The notes: generated by a model not told the origin, from the letters alone. Counted from the first letter of the stretch, positions 52,063 through 60,554 are shown. The stretch: DNA of 64,000 nucleotides from Thermoplasmata archaeon UBA61 (GCA_002503985.1 DASW01000007.1:1-64000); one strand, 5' to 3'. Made by a program: numbers and translations.

Positions 52063-52783
52063 ACGACAACAGATCATCGTCGGCGGGATCCCCGTCGAGG
52101 TCGTTCGCAAGGAAATCAAGAACCTCCATCTGGCGGTTTACCCTCCTGGGGGGCGCGTCCGAATCGCGGTTCCGTCGTGGGTCAGAAACGAGACGGTCCG
52201 GTTGGCCGTCGTCTCTCGCCTCGGCTGGATACGACGGCAGCAGGCCCGCTTCGATGAACAGGTTCGCCAATCCGAACGCGAGATGGTAACGGGAGAGACC
52301 CATTTTTTCCAAGGACGCCCCTACCGCCTTGTCGTCATGGCCGCGCAGAACCGCCGCGCCGAGGTCAGAACACGAAACGATAGGAGGATGGAACTCCGTG
52401 TCCCCCGAGGACTCCCGGCCCATGGGCGCCGCCTTGCCCTGAACCGGTGGTATCGCCAAGAACTACGTCGGAGGATCCCGGCACTAATCGCCAAGTGGGA
52501 ACCGATCGTTGGGGTGAGTGTCGCGGAGTGGCGTATCAGACGGATGAGGACGCGTTGGGGCACGTGCAATCCCGCAGCCCGGCGTGTCTGGTTGAACCTG
52601 GAACTTGCCAAGAAACAACCCTCTGCCGTGGAGTTCGTCCTTGTCCATGAGATGGTTCACATGATGGAGCGCCGTCACAATGCCCGATTTCAGAGTTTGT
52701 TGGACGGATTCATGCCGAATTGGAGGCAACATCGCGAGTGGCTGAACCAAGCACCTCTCGCGCACGAAACCTGGCGGTATTGA
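52052..52783 (+). CDS. DUF45/YgjP-type zinc metallopeptidase
   Basis: The 243-residue product overlaps hsdR by 11 bases. It contains LVHEMVHMMERRHNARF with the HExxH zinc site (His199, His203), plus RMRTRWGTCNPAARRVWLNL typical of the YgjP/DUF45 (SprT-like) family. This family is often appended to type I restriction operons, possibly trimming the complex. Role in the operon is inferred. Confidence 0.87.
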   Translation: MITERQQIIVGGIPVEVVRKEIKNLHLAVYPPGGRVRIAVPSWVRNETVRLAVVSRLGWIRRQQARFDEQVRQSEREMVTGETHFFQGRPYRLVVMAAQNRRAEVRTRNDRRMELRVPRGLPAHGRRLALNRWYRQELRRRIPALIAKWEPIVGVSVAEWRIRRMRTRWGTCNPAARRVWLNLELAKKQPSAVEFVLVHEMVHMMERRHNARFQSLLDGFMPNWRQHREWLNQAPLAHETWRY

Positions 52784-52862
52784 TGCCGAAGGGGCGAAAC
52801 CGAAGTCTGTTGTATTAAGCCGGTTCCCTAAGACCAAGCCCGTTTGCGAGAGGGCCCGGTCA

Positions 52863-53054
52863 TCAGACTGGTGCGAGAAATCCCGTGAACTCTGCGAGTC
52901 CCACCAACAAGAGGATGGCTCCGATTAGGAAGATCCACCACCGTTTTCCCGCGAAGTACCCAATCGCGAGCACAATCAGACCGAGGACCACAAAGACCGT
53001 TCCCCACGCATCGTTCGCGGCGAAGCTTAGACCGCCCGAGGGCCCAGCGACCAT
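52863..53054 (-). CDS. Small membrane protein at the end of the Ubl operon
   Basis: The 63-residue product has two hydrophobic helices (about 17-36 and 41-60) joined by a short basic turn (GKRWW). It starts three bases after the previous gene's stop. It is the last gene of the minus-strand ubiquitin-like operon. A pore-forming or anchoring role is only a guess. Confidence 0.6.
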   Translation of the reverse strand: MVAGPSGGLSFAANDAWGTVFVVLGLIVLAIGYFAGKRWWIFLIGAILLLVGLAEFTGFLAPV

Positions 53055-53057
53055 GAT

Positions 53058-53351
53058 TCACCCGGTGCGATCCGAACGCCAACTAGCCCGTCGAGATTCG
53101 GCAAGGTCGTAGATTGAAAGCCCAACAAAAATGAGCCCCGGCAAAAGGGCGATGGCACCAACAATCAACACCCAGCTTCCGATACTACAGAAAAAGGAGC
53201 TCCCAAAGAATGTGCAGCTATCGTTCCGGACTGATTGACCCAGGTAGATAATCAGACTCCCGATGGTGAGCAGTACGACCCCCTTGAGGAAGTTCGAGGC
53301 TGACTCCCACGTATCATGCTCACCCACGGGAACTCGCCTCCGTTGTTTCAC
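53058..53351 (-). CDS. Membrane protein of the Ubl operon
   Basis: The 97-residue product, GTG start 53351, has two transmembrane helices (about 22-41 and 58-80) with a cysteine-bearing loop between (SCTFFGSSFFCS) and a basic tail. It begins ten bases after the JAB-E1 stop, so it is probably cotranscribed. No homology recognised; possibly a membrane effector. Confidence 0.6.
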   Translation of the reverse strand: MKQRRRVPVGEHDTWESASNFLKGVVLLTIGSLIIYLGQSVRNDSCTFFGSSFFCSIGSWVLIVGAIALLPGLIFVGLSIYDLAESRRASWRSDRTG

Positions 53352-53360
53352 TTACCACGT

Positions 53361-54779
53361 TCATGCCTTCACCGAATTTTGTCCTCTGATTCGCGAAGAG
53401 ATTGGGGCGGCGTGTGCCGCGGAAGTTCGATTGAATGCTCGAGCTAATTCAATCGGGGCGACCATGGAGATACTCCACCGAGAACCTGAACAGATGCAGT
53501 TAGGCCGTTTCTCGATCGTGGGGATGTGGGAGGTACCGCTCCAAATATCGAATAGAAATTGATGCGGCCATGGACTGTCCTGATTCAAGACGCGCGCAAG
53601 GACCTGCGAAACGGCGAGAGTGGCGCCCGAGGTGGTCATAGTGACGGTGCTCGGCTCGATTCCCACTCCTCGATAGTAGCCATCCTTCTCTCCTTGCTCT
53701 CGAGTTTGTGGTGGGAGTCCCTCCAACGCCACGCTCTCTGAATCGATGGCGCCCATGCACCAGAGGCAGGGACCTCCGGATTCGAGGCGTCTCACGTCAG
53801 CCCACATCGAAAGGACCTCTCCTTCGTGCGACTCCGCCCTACAACCAACGTCAATGACGGGAACTCCGTAGCTCGTCGGGATCTGGTTCAGGACCGCTCG
53901 GGCGCTCTGGGAATCCGTGCAGCCGATGATGACATCACAATCCAGTAGCGAGGAGATTGCCTCCTTCTTCAGTATGGACGCTCGATGTTGAACGACCCTC
54001 GTGGACGAGATCTGGCGGACCCTGTTGCCGACCACGGAGACTTTGGGAATTCCTCGCGCAGCCTGCGATTTGGTGAGACCATAGAGTCGGTTGAGATTGG
54101 AAATGTCGGTTGATTGGGGATCGAAAAGGACCATTTCTCCGACATCAGTTCTCGCAAGTTGGAAGGCGCATGCACTCCCTGTGCCACCGACCCCCACAAT
54201 TCCGATCCTAGCCTGTCGAAGGACGGATTGCCCATGATCCTTCCAGAGACGTCGTTGCCGGTCTGTCTCCTCGGACTCTTGTGTCCCCGGTCGCAGTCTA
54301 AAGGAGAGACGCGGGCGGGACCCACCGCAGGTCACGGATTGAAACGGTTTCCGATCCGCACCCACCCACATGTCCGCGATGAGCGTGTCCCCGGCGACAA
54401 CAATCGCGATAAACGCGCCGCTGTCGCAGTTCTCTTCGAAGAATGGGGCCCAGGCCTCGAAAGCCCACTCGTCAACTGGGCTGAAATGTGCCGGTCCGAA
54501 TGGGTGAGTGTGGACGAAGGCAGGTATCCGTTTCCTTTGATTCGCCACGCCGGCCGTTAAACTCATGTAAGCTGTGGTCGGAGCGAGCTGTCCGGAATTC
54601 TGAAGCCTCCACTTCTCGGCGGCAGGGAAGGGCACGTCGCCGTCAATCACAACGCGCAAGCCTTCAGGGGTAGCAGTCGCCCGCGCGAGGAGAAACCCGC
54701 CCTCCTCGGTATCCATGTTAGAGGCGAACTGCGTCGAGAGACGGTCCCAAACCGGCCCGAGAATAGAAAGTCTGATCAC
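53361..54779 (-). CDS. JAB deubiquitinase-like / E1-like (ThiF) fusion protein
   Basis: The 472-residue product has an N-terminal JAB domain with Glu25/26 (TEEGGFLLAR) and the metal motif HTHPFGPAHFSPVDE (His90, His92, Ser100, Asp103). An E1/ThiF domain follows, with GIVGVGGTGSACAF (193-206), Asp220 and NLNR (228-231) for adenylation. Cys pairs GPCLWC (338/341) and CIC (428/430) suggest a zinc site; Cys313 (DVGCRAES) is a candidate conjugating cysteine. E1 activates a ubiquitin-like tail; JAB removes or trims it. It lies four bases after the Ubl-E2 gene. Confidence 0.85.
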   Translation of the reverse strand: MIRLSILGPVWDRLSTQFASNMDTEEGGFLLARATATPEGLRVVIDGDVPFPAAEKWRLQNSGQLAPTTAYMSLTAGVANQRKRIPAFVHTHPFGPAHFSPVDEWAFEAWAPFFEENCDSGAFIAIVVAGDTLIADMWVGADRKPFQSVTCGGSRPRLSFRLRPGTQESEETDRQRRLWKDHGQSVLRQARIGIVGVGGTGSACAFQLARTDVGEMVLFDPQSTDISNLNRLYGLTKSQAARGIPKVSVVGNRVRQISSTRVVQHRASILKKEAISSLLDCDVIIGCTDSQSARAVLNQIPTSYGVPVIDVGCRAESHEGEVLSMWADVRRLESGGPCLWCMGAIDSESVALEGLPPQTREQGEKDGYYRGVGIEPSTVTMTTSGATLAVSQVLARVLNQDSPWPHQFLFDIWSGTSHIPTIEKRPNCICSGSRWSISMVAPIELARAFNRTSAAHAAPISSRIRGQNSVKA

Positions 54780-54782
54780 GGC

Positions 54783-55415
54783 CTAATCGACCTCTGCCAG
54801 CCGCTGCTGGACGAAGCTGATGTGGCTGAGCAAGTCGTCAACCGCGGGATTCCAACTGCCGGTATGCCACGAAAAACGTCTCCAGTTTCTCCCGTCGTGT
54901 TGCTCCAATGTCTCGGCTCCCTTGGGGATCGCACCCCCTGAGAGGGTGACATCCGGATCTGTGTAGAACATGTCGAGTTTTGCTTCTGGGTAGGGGAGTG
55001 GAACGATCACCAGTAGGTCGGTGGCGGGCTTGTTGAATCGACCCGCGGGGAGTGGAAATCCAAGAATCTTTGCGTAGACTCGCGCGCCTTCTACCGTTAG
55101 ATCGACCTTGTAATGGTTGGATTTGAGAGTCTCAACGTCGGCGACCAGTCGATCCGGGGCGGGTCCCTGCCCCACGTTCCTATCCTTCGGCACGCAGCGC
55201 AGGTAAATTGGCTGGTCTGAGACCGTTCGGTCAAGAATAGCCGTAAGCTCGATCGGTTCGCCTTTTTCGTCGTTCTCCGACTTCAGACGGAATACGTCGC
55301 AGGTATTCGGATCCCGGCCGGTAGCCTTCACTACGGCGAAAACCGTGGGCTTGGGTTCGTCGAAATCCTTCAGGAGCTTGCGGTTCACATAGATCGGGGC
55401 TAGACGCTCAGTCAT
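54783..55415 (-). CDS. Ubiquitin-like / E2-like fusion protein
   Basis: The 210-residue product begins with a beta-grasp region (IYVNRKLLKDFDEPKPTVFA ... EPIELTAILDRTV, about 5-75) of the multiubiquitin type. Residues about 88-210 match the prokaryotic E2 family E pattern: LPAGRFNKPATDLLVIVP, YPEAKLDMFYTDP, then RNWRRFSWH with WNPAVDDLLSHI. No cysteine occurs after residue 74, so the E2 fold has no obvious catalytic Cys. It is first in the operon. Family matched from memory, without a profile search. Confidence 0.75.
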   Translation of the reverse strand: MTERLAPIYVNRKLLKDFDEPKPTVFAVVKATGRDPNTCDVFRLKSENDEKGEPIELTAILDRTVSDQPIYLRCVPKDRNVGQGPAPDRLVADVETLKSNHYKVDLTVEGARVYAKILGFPLPAGRFNKPATDLLVIVPLPYPEAKLDMFYTDPDVTLSGGAIPKGAETLEQHDGRNWRRFSWHTGSWNPAVDDLLSHISFVQQRLAEVD

Positions 55416-55438
55416 GTTTCCTCAAACTGCTCGGCCGA

Positions 55439-55446
55439 CTATAAAC
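55439..55446 (-). promoter_or_regulatory. TATA box of the Ubl operon
   Basis: GTTTATAG on the minus strand is 31 bases before ATG 55415, typical for a leaderless start. The palindrome at 55450-55467 abuts its upstream side. Confidence 0.65.
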
Positions 55447-55449
55447 ATG

Positions 55450-55467
55450 TCCACACAATTGTGTGGA
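55450..55467. promoter_or_regulatory. 18-bp perfect palindrome, candidate operator
   Basis: TCCACACAA-TTGTGTGGA is a perfect dyad three bases upstream of the TATA box, over the BRE position. A repressor bound here would block TFB/TBP. The adjacent winged-helix CARF-like protein is the obvious candidate binder. Confidence 0.65.
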
Positions 55468-55507
55468 TAACGAGGATGTTGAAGATTGTGCGGAAGGAGT
55501 GTTGGGT

Positions 55508-56380
55508 TCAGTCGATTGGTTTTCTGAGTCCGGGTTGATCGATTGCCGAGAGCGAGGCATAAATCCGCCCGCTCGGTGTCAGCTCAACCAGCTTGGCCAC
55601 GCCGCTTGGGACGACCCTTACGAGGCCCTCTTGTTCAAGCGGCGAAATCAATGTGCGGACCATCCTAGTCACATTCGCATTCTCCCGCCTGCGCTTTATT
55701 GTCGTGGCCGGAGATTTGGGAACCGCGTAGCCGGAGCCGGGAATCTCTCCCAGGAATCCGAGAATGTCACGATATGATGTTCGTGTTTGGATTTGGTGCT
55801 TTAGGTAGCTCAATACTCTCAACTGCGGGATGGGCGGGAGTCGCAACGGTAGGGGAGTAACTTCCTGGATTCGATCCAAACCTATCCCGAACCCGTGATG
55901 CTGGAACTCGTCCTGGCTCAGGGAATATCGCTCTGGCCGGACATAATAAACCGATCCAGTTGCAGGACGGATGTGAGCCATAGCGACGACACCCGCAGCG
56001 AAGGCAATCAACTTGGAGCCCGAGCTGAGATTGATGTGGACTCTATCTCCCCTCTCAATTGCTCGCGCGCATATCTGGGAGGCGACGTCCACGATCTGTT
56101 CAAACTCGATTAGCTTTCCAGTGCTGAAATCCTCTCTAGCGACAGAATGCGGGATGACGGGGGCGATCCTTTTCAAGCGCTCCAGAGCCAGCTCTGGGAA
56201 CCCCTTTCCCACTTCTTTCCCCTCGGAAAGAATGTGGAATTCGTGGGCATGATAGATGGGGGGCTTTCCGTTGACGGTCTCGAAAGGCAGGACGGCTCGA
56301 TCGAGCTCCCATCCCAAGGGAATGATGTGGACCTCGCGGGTTGTTGTCGACGCATGTGGGTCCTGATTCCGCTGAACCAT
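55508..56380 (-). CDS. CARF-like sensor with winged-helix domain
   Basis: The 290-residue product has an N-terminal Rossmann-like region: VHIIPLGWELDRAV, a later HINLSSGSKLIAFAAGVVAM (115-134) and SVYYVRPERY. This is the layout of CARF and HFX_2341-type archaeal regulators, where the N-x-(S/T)-S/T-G-S-K loop binds a (cyclic) nucleotide. The C-terminal part (about 185-275) is a winged-helix DNA-binding fold. No CRISPR locus is present. It is encoded just upstream of the Ubl operon; regulation of that operon is inferred. Confidence 0.68.
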   Translation of the reverse strand: MVQRNQDPHASTTTREVHIIPLGWELDRAVLPFETVNGKPPIYHAHEFHILSEGKEVGKGFPELALERLKRIAPVIPHSVAREDFSTGKLIEFEQIVDVASQICARAIERGDRVHINLSSGSKLIAFAAGVVAMAHIRPATGSVYYVRPERYSLSQDEFQHHGFGIGLDRIQEVTPLPLRLPPIPQLRVLSYLKHQIQTRTSYRDILGFLGEIPGSGYAVPKSPATTIKRRRENANVTRMVRTLISPLEQEGLVRVVPSGVAKLVELTPSGRIYASLSAIDQPGLRKPID

Positions 56381-56710
56381 GGCGCCTCTCGAGGGTCTCA
56401 GGGTGCCACCTATGCGAACTACATGATTAGGGAGACTGTGTTCGCGTGGACGCGGCGTGTTCTCGGTGTTTGAAAGAGTGTTTTCTCCTGTTTTGCGAAC
56501 GTGCGCAGACTCACGCGATATTAGTCTCCCGAGACCTGTTTCGCGACCTCACCGATTGCCATAGTTGAGACGGCGTCGTTTACCTTCCATGGGCCCCGGC
56601 GTCGTAAGAAGAACGGCTTTGAAAACCATTGTTCAAATACAGGCGTCCGTCTTAGTTCAGCCACCACCCACAGGTTATAAGTACGGAGAATTTGCGGAGT
56701 TTCGATTCGA
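56381..56710. other. Divergent intergenic region
   Basis: About 330 bases between the CARF-like and YwgA-like genes. I see only the promoter of the rightward pair and no gene or RNA. Confidence 0.5.
56674..56681 (+). promoter_or_regulatory. TATA box of the YwgA-HD pair
   Basis: GTTATAAG begins 37 bases before GTG 56711. Confidence 0.55.
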
Positions 56711-57244
56711 GTGGGAAATATAAATAATGGGGGATCGACGGATTTGAGCCAGTTCTCATCCGTTCAAGCGTCGACGTTCATCTCACTCGACAAGGACGTT
56801 CGGGGCAGTGTGCTTTGCCTCGTCATGCGCGAATTGGGCCTGCCATTGGCGATTGACACGTTCGATGTGCGGAAGACTCTCCAAAAGCTAGTCTTCATTG
56901 CTCAGAAAGCAGGGGTGGGAATCGGCTACAGCTACCGATGGCACCTCTACGGCCCATACTCAACCGAGCTCTCCAAGACCTACTATTCAATTGCGAGTAA
57001 CCCCGCAGAATACGACAGGCAGACAAAGGACCTCAAACTAAAGCCGGAGGTTGTGAAAATACTTGGGAGTATCAAGTCCGCGCTTGGAACGGACATCAAG
57101 AGCCCTGAACTCCTCGAGGCGATGGCATCGTCCCTTTACCTCGGCAGCAGAGATATTGACAAACTGACTCTGATCAAGCCGACTATCGGCGAGACTACTT
57201 GGAAGACTGCTTTCCAAAAGCTCGATGCGCTTAAATTGGATTGA
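56711..57244 (+). CDS. YwgA-like winged-helix protein
   Basis: The 177-residue product, GTG start, contains LQKLVFIAQKAGVGIGYSY and WHLYGPYSTELSKTYY, the conserved pair of segments in YwgA-like (COG3432-type) proteins. A charged helical C-terminus follows. In Bacillus such a gene lies near an HD dNTP hydrolase gene (ywfO). The TTG of the HD gene overlaps its stop, so the two are coupled. Function unknown; possibly a sensor for the HD enzyme. Confidence 0.62.
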   Translation: MGNINNGGSTDLSQFSSVQASTFISLDKDVRGSVLCLVMRELGLPLAIDTFDVRKTLQKLVFIAQKAGVGIGYSYRWHLYGPYSTELSKTYYSIASNPAEYDRQTKDLKLKPEVVKILGSIKSALGTDIKSPELLEAMASSLYLGSRDIDKLTLIKPTIGETTWKTAFQKLDALKLD

Positions 57245-58764
57245 CCTCAATCTCCCGGATTGAGGTTTCCACGACGTCGGAAGGTCATCCGCGACTCATT
57301 TTTGACGAGGTTGTCGGATTCGTCAAGCTCAAGGGCGTCGAGGCGAGGCTCTGGGAATCCCCAATCCTCTCAAGATTGGGGTACGTCAAGCAACTTGGAA
57401 TCGCGTCGAATGTCTTCCCAGGCGCGAGCCATACTAGGCTGTCCCATTCCCTGGGGACTATGTTCTACGCCGATCGACTTGCGTCCAGTTTTGAAAACGC
57501 CTCTCAAGGGAAAAACGGCGACCCCCAGTTTCGTGACAAAATTCGAGTGGCGGCGCTGCTCCATGATATTGGGCACCCCGCTCTCTCACACAACTTAGAA
57601 CTGTGGTTCGGTGACGTTTTCAACGATGCAGTCAGCAATCGAAGTATTTTGAGTGGTTATGTACCAGAAGAGCAACTCCAAAAACACCCGGTGGCAATCG
57701 AAGCCGGGTCAAGGTTCGAACCCTTCGGACCGAACCAGGACCCCTTTCACAATAGCGTTGCTAGCTGGTATCTGATTCGTCGGTCACCCATAGCTGAAAT
57801 CTTGACCAGCGAAGGATTCGACCCGGAGGAGATTGCCTCCATTGTCGCTGGAATCCACGGCGGCCCTGCCGTAAGATCGGTGTACGATCAAATCCTGGAT
57901 AGTGGCCTCGATGCAGACAAACTCGACTACCTTCAGCGAGATGGGTACGCGACCGGCGTACGGTATGGGACATTCGACATAGAACAGATTCTGAAGAGCG
58001 TGGGGCAGCACGAGAACCAGCTGTGCGTGGATGAGGACGCTATTCAGGCTTGCATTCACTTTACTCTGGTTAGGTATCTCTGGTACAGTCAGATAATCTG
58101 CAACAAGAATCTGGTGGTTTTCGAACAGATGGTGCGCTTCGTCTACGAGGCGCTAGTGCTGAATAAAATGGTCCCGAGCCCGGTCGAAGTCCTTCACATG
58201 ATGAAGGGCGTCTCTGAGGGAAATGAGCAACGAACCGATGAATGGCTCGCATTCACGGATGAAGGAATCATACGGAGAATGGAGCGAATGCGCCGACGGC
58301 TGAAAAAAGGCGAGAAGGTAGACGAATCCGTCCTCTCTAGGGATCTCCTATTGGATTACATCGAACGCATTGTCTGGAAGCGCGAAGCGCTACCGAACAT
58401 AGCCCGTGTGGACTACGTAGAGGGGGCTAAGTGGCAGGGCAAGCATCCAAGGGGAGAGCGCTACAGCATCTTCCACAATTGGGTCCTAACCGATCGTTCT
58501 GAGGACTACAACGCGCACCGGATAATCATGAAGAGCGACCATGTGAAGTTGATAAAAGACGAGGGCGATGAAACCCCGATACTGATCAAAACCTCTCCAC
58601 ACGACCTCGAACCCATTCCGCTGCAGCAGCACTATGGTTGTATCCTCCAGCAATTCTCTGGAGACAATCAGATTGGCCTGCACATGAGTCGGGTCTATTC
58701 GGTACCGAAGCTCTACGACGAACTCGTGAAGAAGTGGGATTCTATTCCCGAATCAGCCCAGTAG
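57241..58764 (+). CDS. HD-domain phosphohydrolase (SAMHD1/dGTPase-like)
   Basis: The 507-residue product starts at TTG 57241 overlapping the previous TGA. The HD metal site is visible: SHTRLSHSLG (His64, His69), LLHDIGHPALSHNLE (His108-Asp109) and DADKLDYLQRD (about 224-234). This matches HD enzymes of the YwfO/SAMHD1 group that hydrolyse dNTPs. The C-terminal 250 residues are helical and unassigned. dNTP depletion during phage infection is a known use of such enzymes and is one possible role here. Confidence 0.82.
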   Translation: MTSISRIEVSTTSEGHPRLIFDEVVGFVKLKGVEARLWESPILSRLGYVKQLGIASNVFPGASHTRLSHSLGTMFYADRLASSFENASQGKNGDPQFRDKIRVAALLHDIGHPALSHNLELWFGDVFNDAVSNRSILSGYVPEEQLQKHPVAIEAGSRFEPFGPNQDPFHNSVASWYLIRRSPIAEILTSEGFDPEEIASIVAGIHGGPAVRSVYDQILDSGLDADKLDYLQRDGYATGVRYGTFDIEQILKSVGQHENQLCVDEDAIQACIHFTLVRYLWYSQIICNKNLVVFEQMVRFVYEALVLNKMVPSPVEVLHMMKGVSEGNEQRTDEWLAFTDEGIIRRMERMRRRLKKGEKVDESVLSRDLLLDYIERIVWKREALPNIARVDYVEGAKWQGKHPRGERYSIFHNWVLTDRSEDYNAHRIIMKSDHVKLIKDEGDETPILIKTSPHDLEPIPLQQHYGCILQQFSGDNQIGLHMSRVYSVPKLYDELVKKWDSIPESAQ

Positions 58765-59080
58765 GGCCAGTGTCGCAAATAGGGTCTCAGAGAGGCAAGA
58801 CTGGCACTCGAGGAAGAGTCCGGAACTCGTTGAGATTGTGCCAGTTGACCGATTCTCGGATAGGGTGTGAACCAGCTTTAGTTCAAATCCCGCCGAGGGC
58901 GATTCGGGCTTAGCCGGCACTTTCCACACTTCGCCGGCGAAGAGCCCTACTTAGACTGAGCTTCGCTCGACCGTAGCGGTGGCGACAGGGACAGTCCGCG
59001 GAACAACCATCTCCAGGGCGGGAGCCCTAACTGCCGCGTCCCGGCCGTCAACTATTCCGCGGTTCGCGGGCGCGGACCTG
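58765..59080. other. Gene-free stretch between HD and integrase-end genes
   Basis: No supported frame. It contains CTTCGCCGGCGAAG, a perfect 14-bp palindrome (58929-58942), and a weak dyad (GCCAGT/ACTGGC) just after the HD stop that may act as a transcript end. Confidence 0.4.
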
Positions 59081-59260
59081 ATGGTATCGCTGCGTGAGAT
59101 GAAGGAGATGGTCCAGGGTCTCAGCCCTTCGCATCCTCTTCGAGTCCTGCTGCTGGGGGAACCTGATGAGATTCCCCGCCAAGAATATGCGAACAAGGTC
59201 GTCGGATGGTTCCGCCTCATCGTGACGTCGGTGGATTCAGCACCACCTGGCGGCCGTTGA
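59081..59260 (+). CDS. Possible 59-residue protein overlapping the integrase end
   Basis: ATG 59081 opens MVSLREMKEMVQGLSPSHPL, then RVLLLGEPDEIPRQEYANKV and VVGWFRLIV. The composition looks protein-like, with a helix and a strand. Its last 44 bases overlap the integrase 3' end on the opposite strand. No homology recognised; the frame may be chance. Confidence 0.4.
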   Translation: MVSLREMKEMVQGLSPSHPLRVLLLGEPDEIPRQEYANKVVGWFRLIVTSVDSAPPGGR

Positions 59261-60554
59261 CCGCCGCGACCACGGTCCATCCCTCCTCGAGATAGCGGGG
59301 CAGCTCCTCCGCGTCAACGAGACGTTGCTTCGTGACGGGTGAAGCTGGCGGGACTTTCTTCGTGACTAGATCCTGAAAGGTTGTCATGTCGAGGGAGTCG
59401 AAGTTCACCGAGGAGAGCTCCTCCTCCGTGTAGCCGAGCCCCATGAGCATGACCTTCGCGATTCGGGATTGGGTCTCTTGCTCGTCCTTCACGGGGATTG
59501 TCGAAAGGTAAGCTTCGCAGCGCTGGTAGGCCTCCCGCATCTCCTCCACGAGATCCGGCCGCCACTTCTTGTCCAGATTGTATCGCCCCGATACGCCGAG
59601 AGAGTGGCCCAACAACGACTCACGTACATCCCTGGTGATCAGCCCCTTCGACTCAGCGAGCAACAGTTGAGTGGAGTTCCAAGCCCGAGTGACGTAAGGA
59701 CGGGGTGTGTTCTCTGGGATGGCGACCTTGAACGTCTTCTTGATGTCAGTCGATAGGCCCTCCTCCGTGAGAAAAACCGCTCCATCTGCGGAGCGGCGCC
59801 GTAGGTCGAATCGAGCTCGCTTGTCGACTGTGATCACCGGACTGGAGAACGAGATTTGCTCGCCGCGTGAGGCGCGTTCCGCGGCGTAGGCTTCGACCGC
59901 TTCCGCGGCCTCCCTCGTACCGAATGTGGCGTATCGCCGCTTGGTCTTGCTAAGGTCCGGAGGAATCTTCACGAGGAAGGGGACTCTCGTGAACTTGAGC
60001 TTGGTCGCGTCGAACTCGGGGAAGTCCCGGAACCTTAGACCGTCCGTCGAGTAACGATTCGCGAGAACCCCAATACGAACGCCGGTGGAGAGGAGCAGTA
60101 GTAACGCGGCTCTGCCTCGCGTGTCGGTTAGACCAAGAACTCTGCGCCAGTCGTCGGTTGTCGGGACCTGTTCACTCTCGATCTTCGTTCCCGACCGAAC
60201 GACTAAGGCAGGCTTCCACTGGGGAGCGGCGTCGTTGTACTTGAGCCAACTCCGGATCGCGGCATAATTCAGCGAGATGTAGCTGTCAGGGCGGCCCGCT
60301 TCACGCATCTCGTCCACCCACCGAGCAACTAGGTCCTGGAATTGACGAGACTTCCTTGACAGCTGATTCCGTCCCAGGCGGATCAGGTCGCGGGGGTTCG
60401 CACCGGCCCTGCGACAAAACAACTCGAGCTGGGCGAGCTGGACGTCAGCGGTACTCGCGGAGCGGTGGTCTTTATGCCACCGTCGAATGTCGGGGTCCGC
60501 CAGGAGTTCGTGGAGACGGTGGCTCACCGACTCTTCGAGAGGAGCACGGGACAC
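59217..60554 (-). CDS. int: Tyrosine-type site-specific integrase
   Basis: The product is 445 residues from GTG 60554. An N-terminal core-binding domain (about 1-115) precedes the catalytic domain. Catalytic pieces: Arg160 in LLSTGVRIG, Arg290 in VTRAWNSTQ (replacing the usual HxLR), His317 in LLGHS and the nucleophile Tyr325 in SGRYNL. A C-terminal extension of about 120 residues is present, as in some archaeal integrases. A TATA on the minus strand (CTCTAAATATC, 60586-60576) is about 30 bases upstream. It lies directly beside attR, with att in the tRNA 5' end. Confidence 0.88.
   Translation of the reverse strand: MSRAPLEESVSHRLHELLADPDIRRWHKDHRSASTADVQLAQLELFCRRAGANPRDLIRLGRNQLSRKSRQFQDLVARWVDEMREAGRPDSYISLNYAAIRSWLKYNDAAPQWKPALVVRSGTKIESEQVPTTDDWRRVLGLTDTRGRAALLLLLSTGVRIGVLANRYSTDGLRFRDFPEFDATKLKFTRVPFLVKIPPDLSKTKRRYATFGTREAAEAVEAYAAERASRGEQISFSSPVITVDKRARFDLRRRSADGAVFLTEEGLSTDIKKTFKVAIPENTPRPYVTRAWNSTQLLLAESKGLITRDVRESLLGHSLGVSGRYNLDKKWRPDLVEEMREAYQRCEAYLSTIPVKDEQETQSRIAKVMLMGLGYTEEELSSVNFDSLDMTTFQDLVTKKVPPASPVTKQRLVDAEELPRYLEEGWTVVAAVNGRQVVLNPPTSR

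Noticed and set aside
56600..56660. T-loop-like GTTCAAAT near 56633
   Set aside because: The flanking bases cannot form a T stem or cloverleaf; not a tRNA.
58840..58910. T-loop-like GTTCAAATCC near 58880
   Set aside because: No pairing acceptor or anticodon arm; chance or relic at most.
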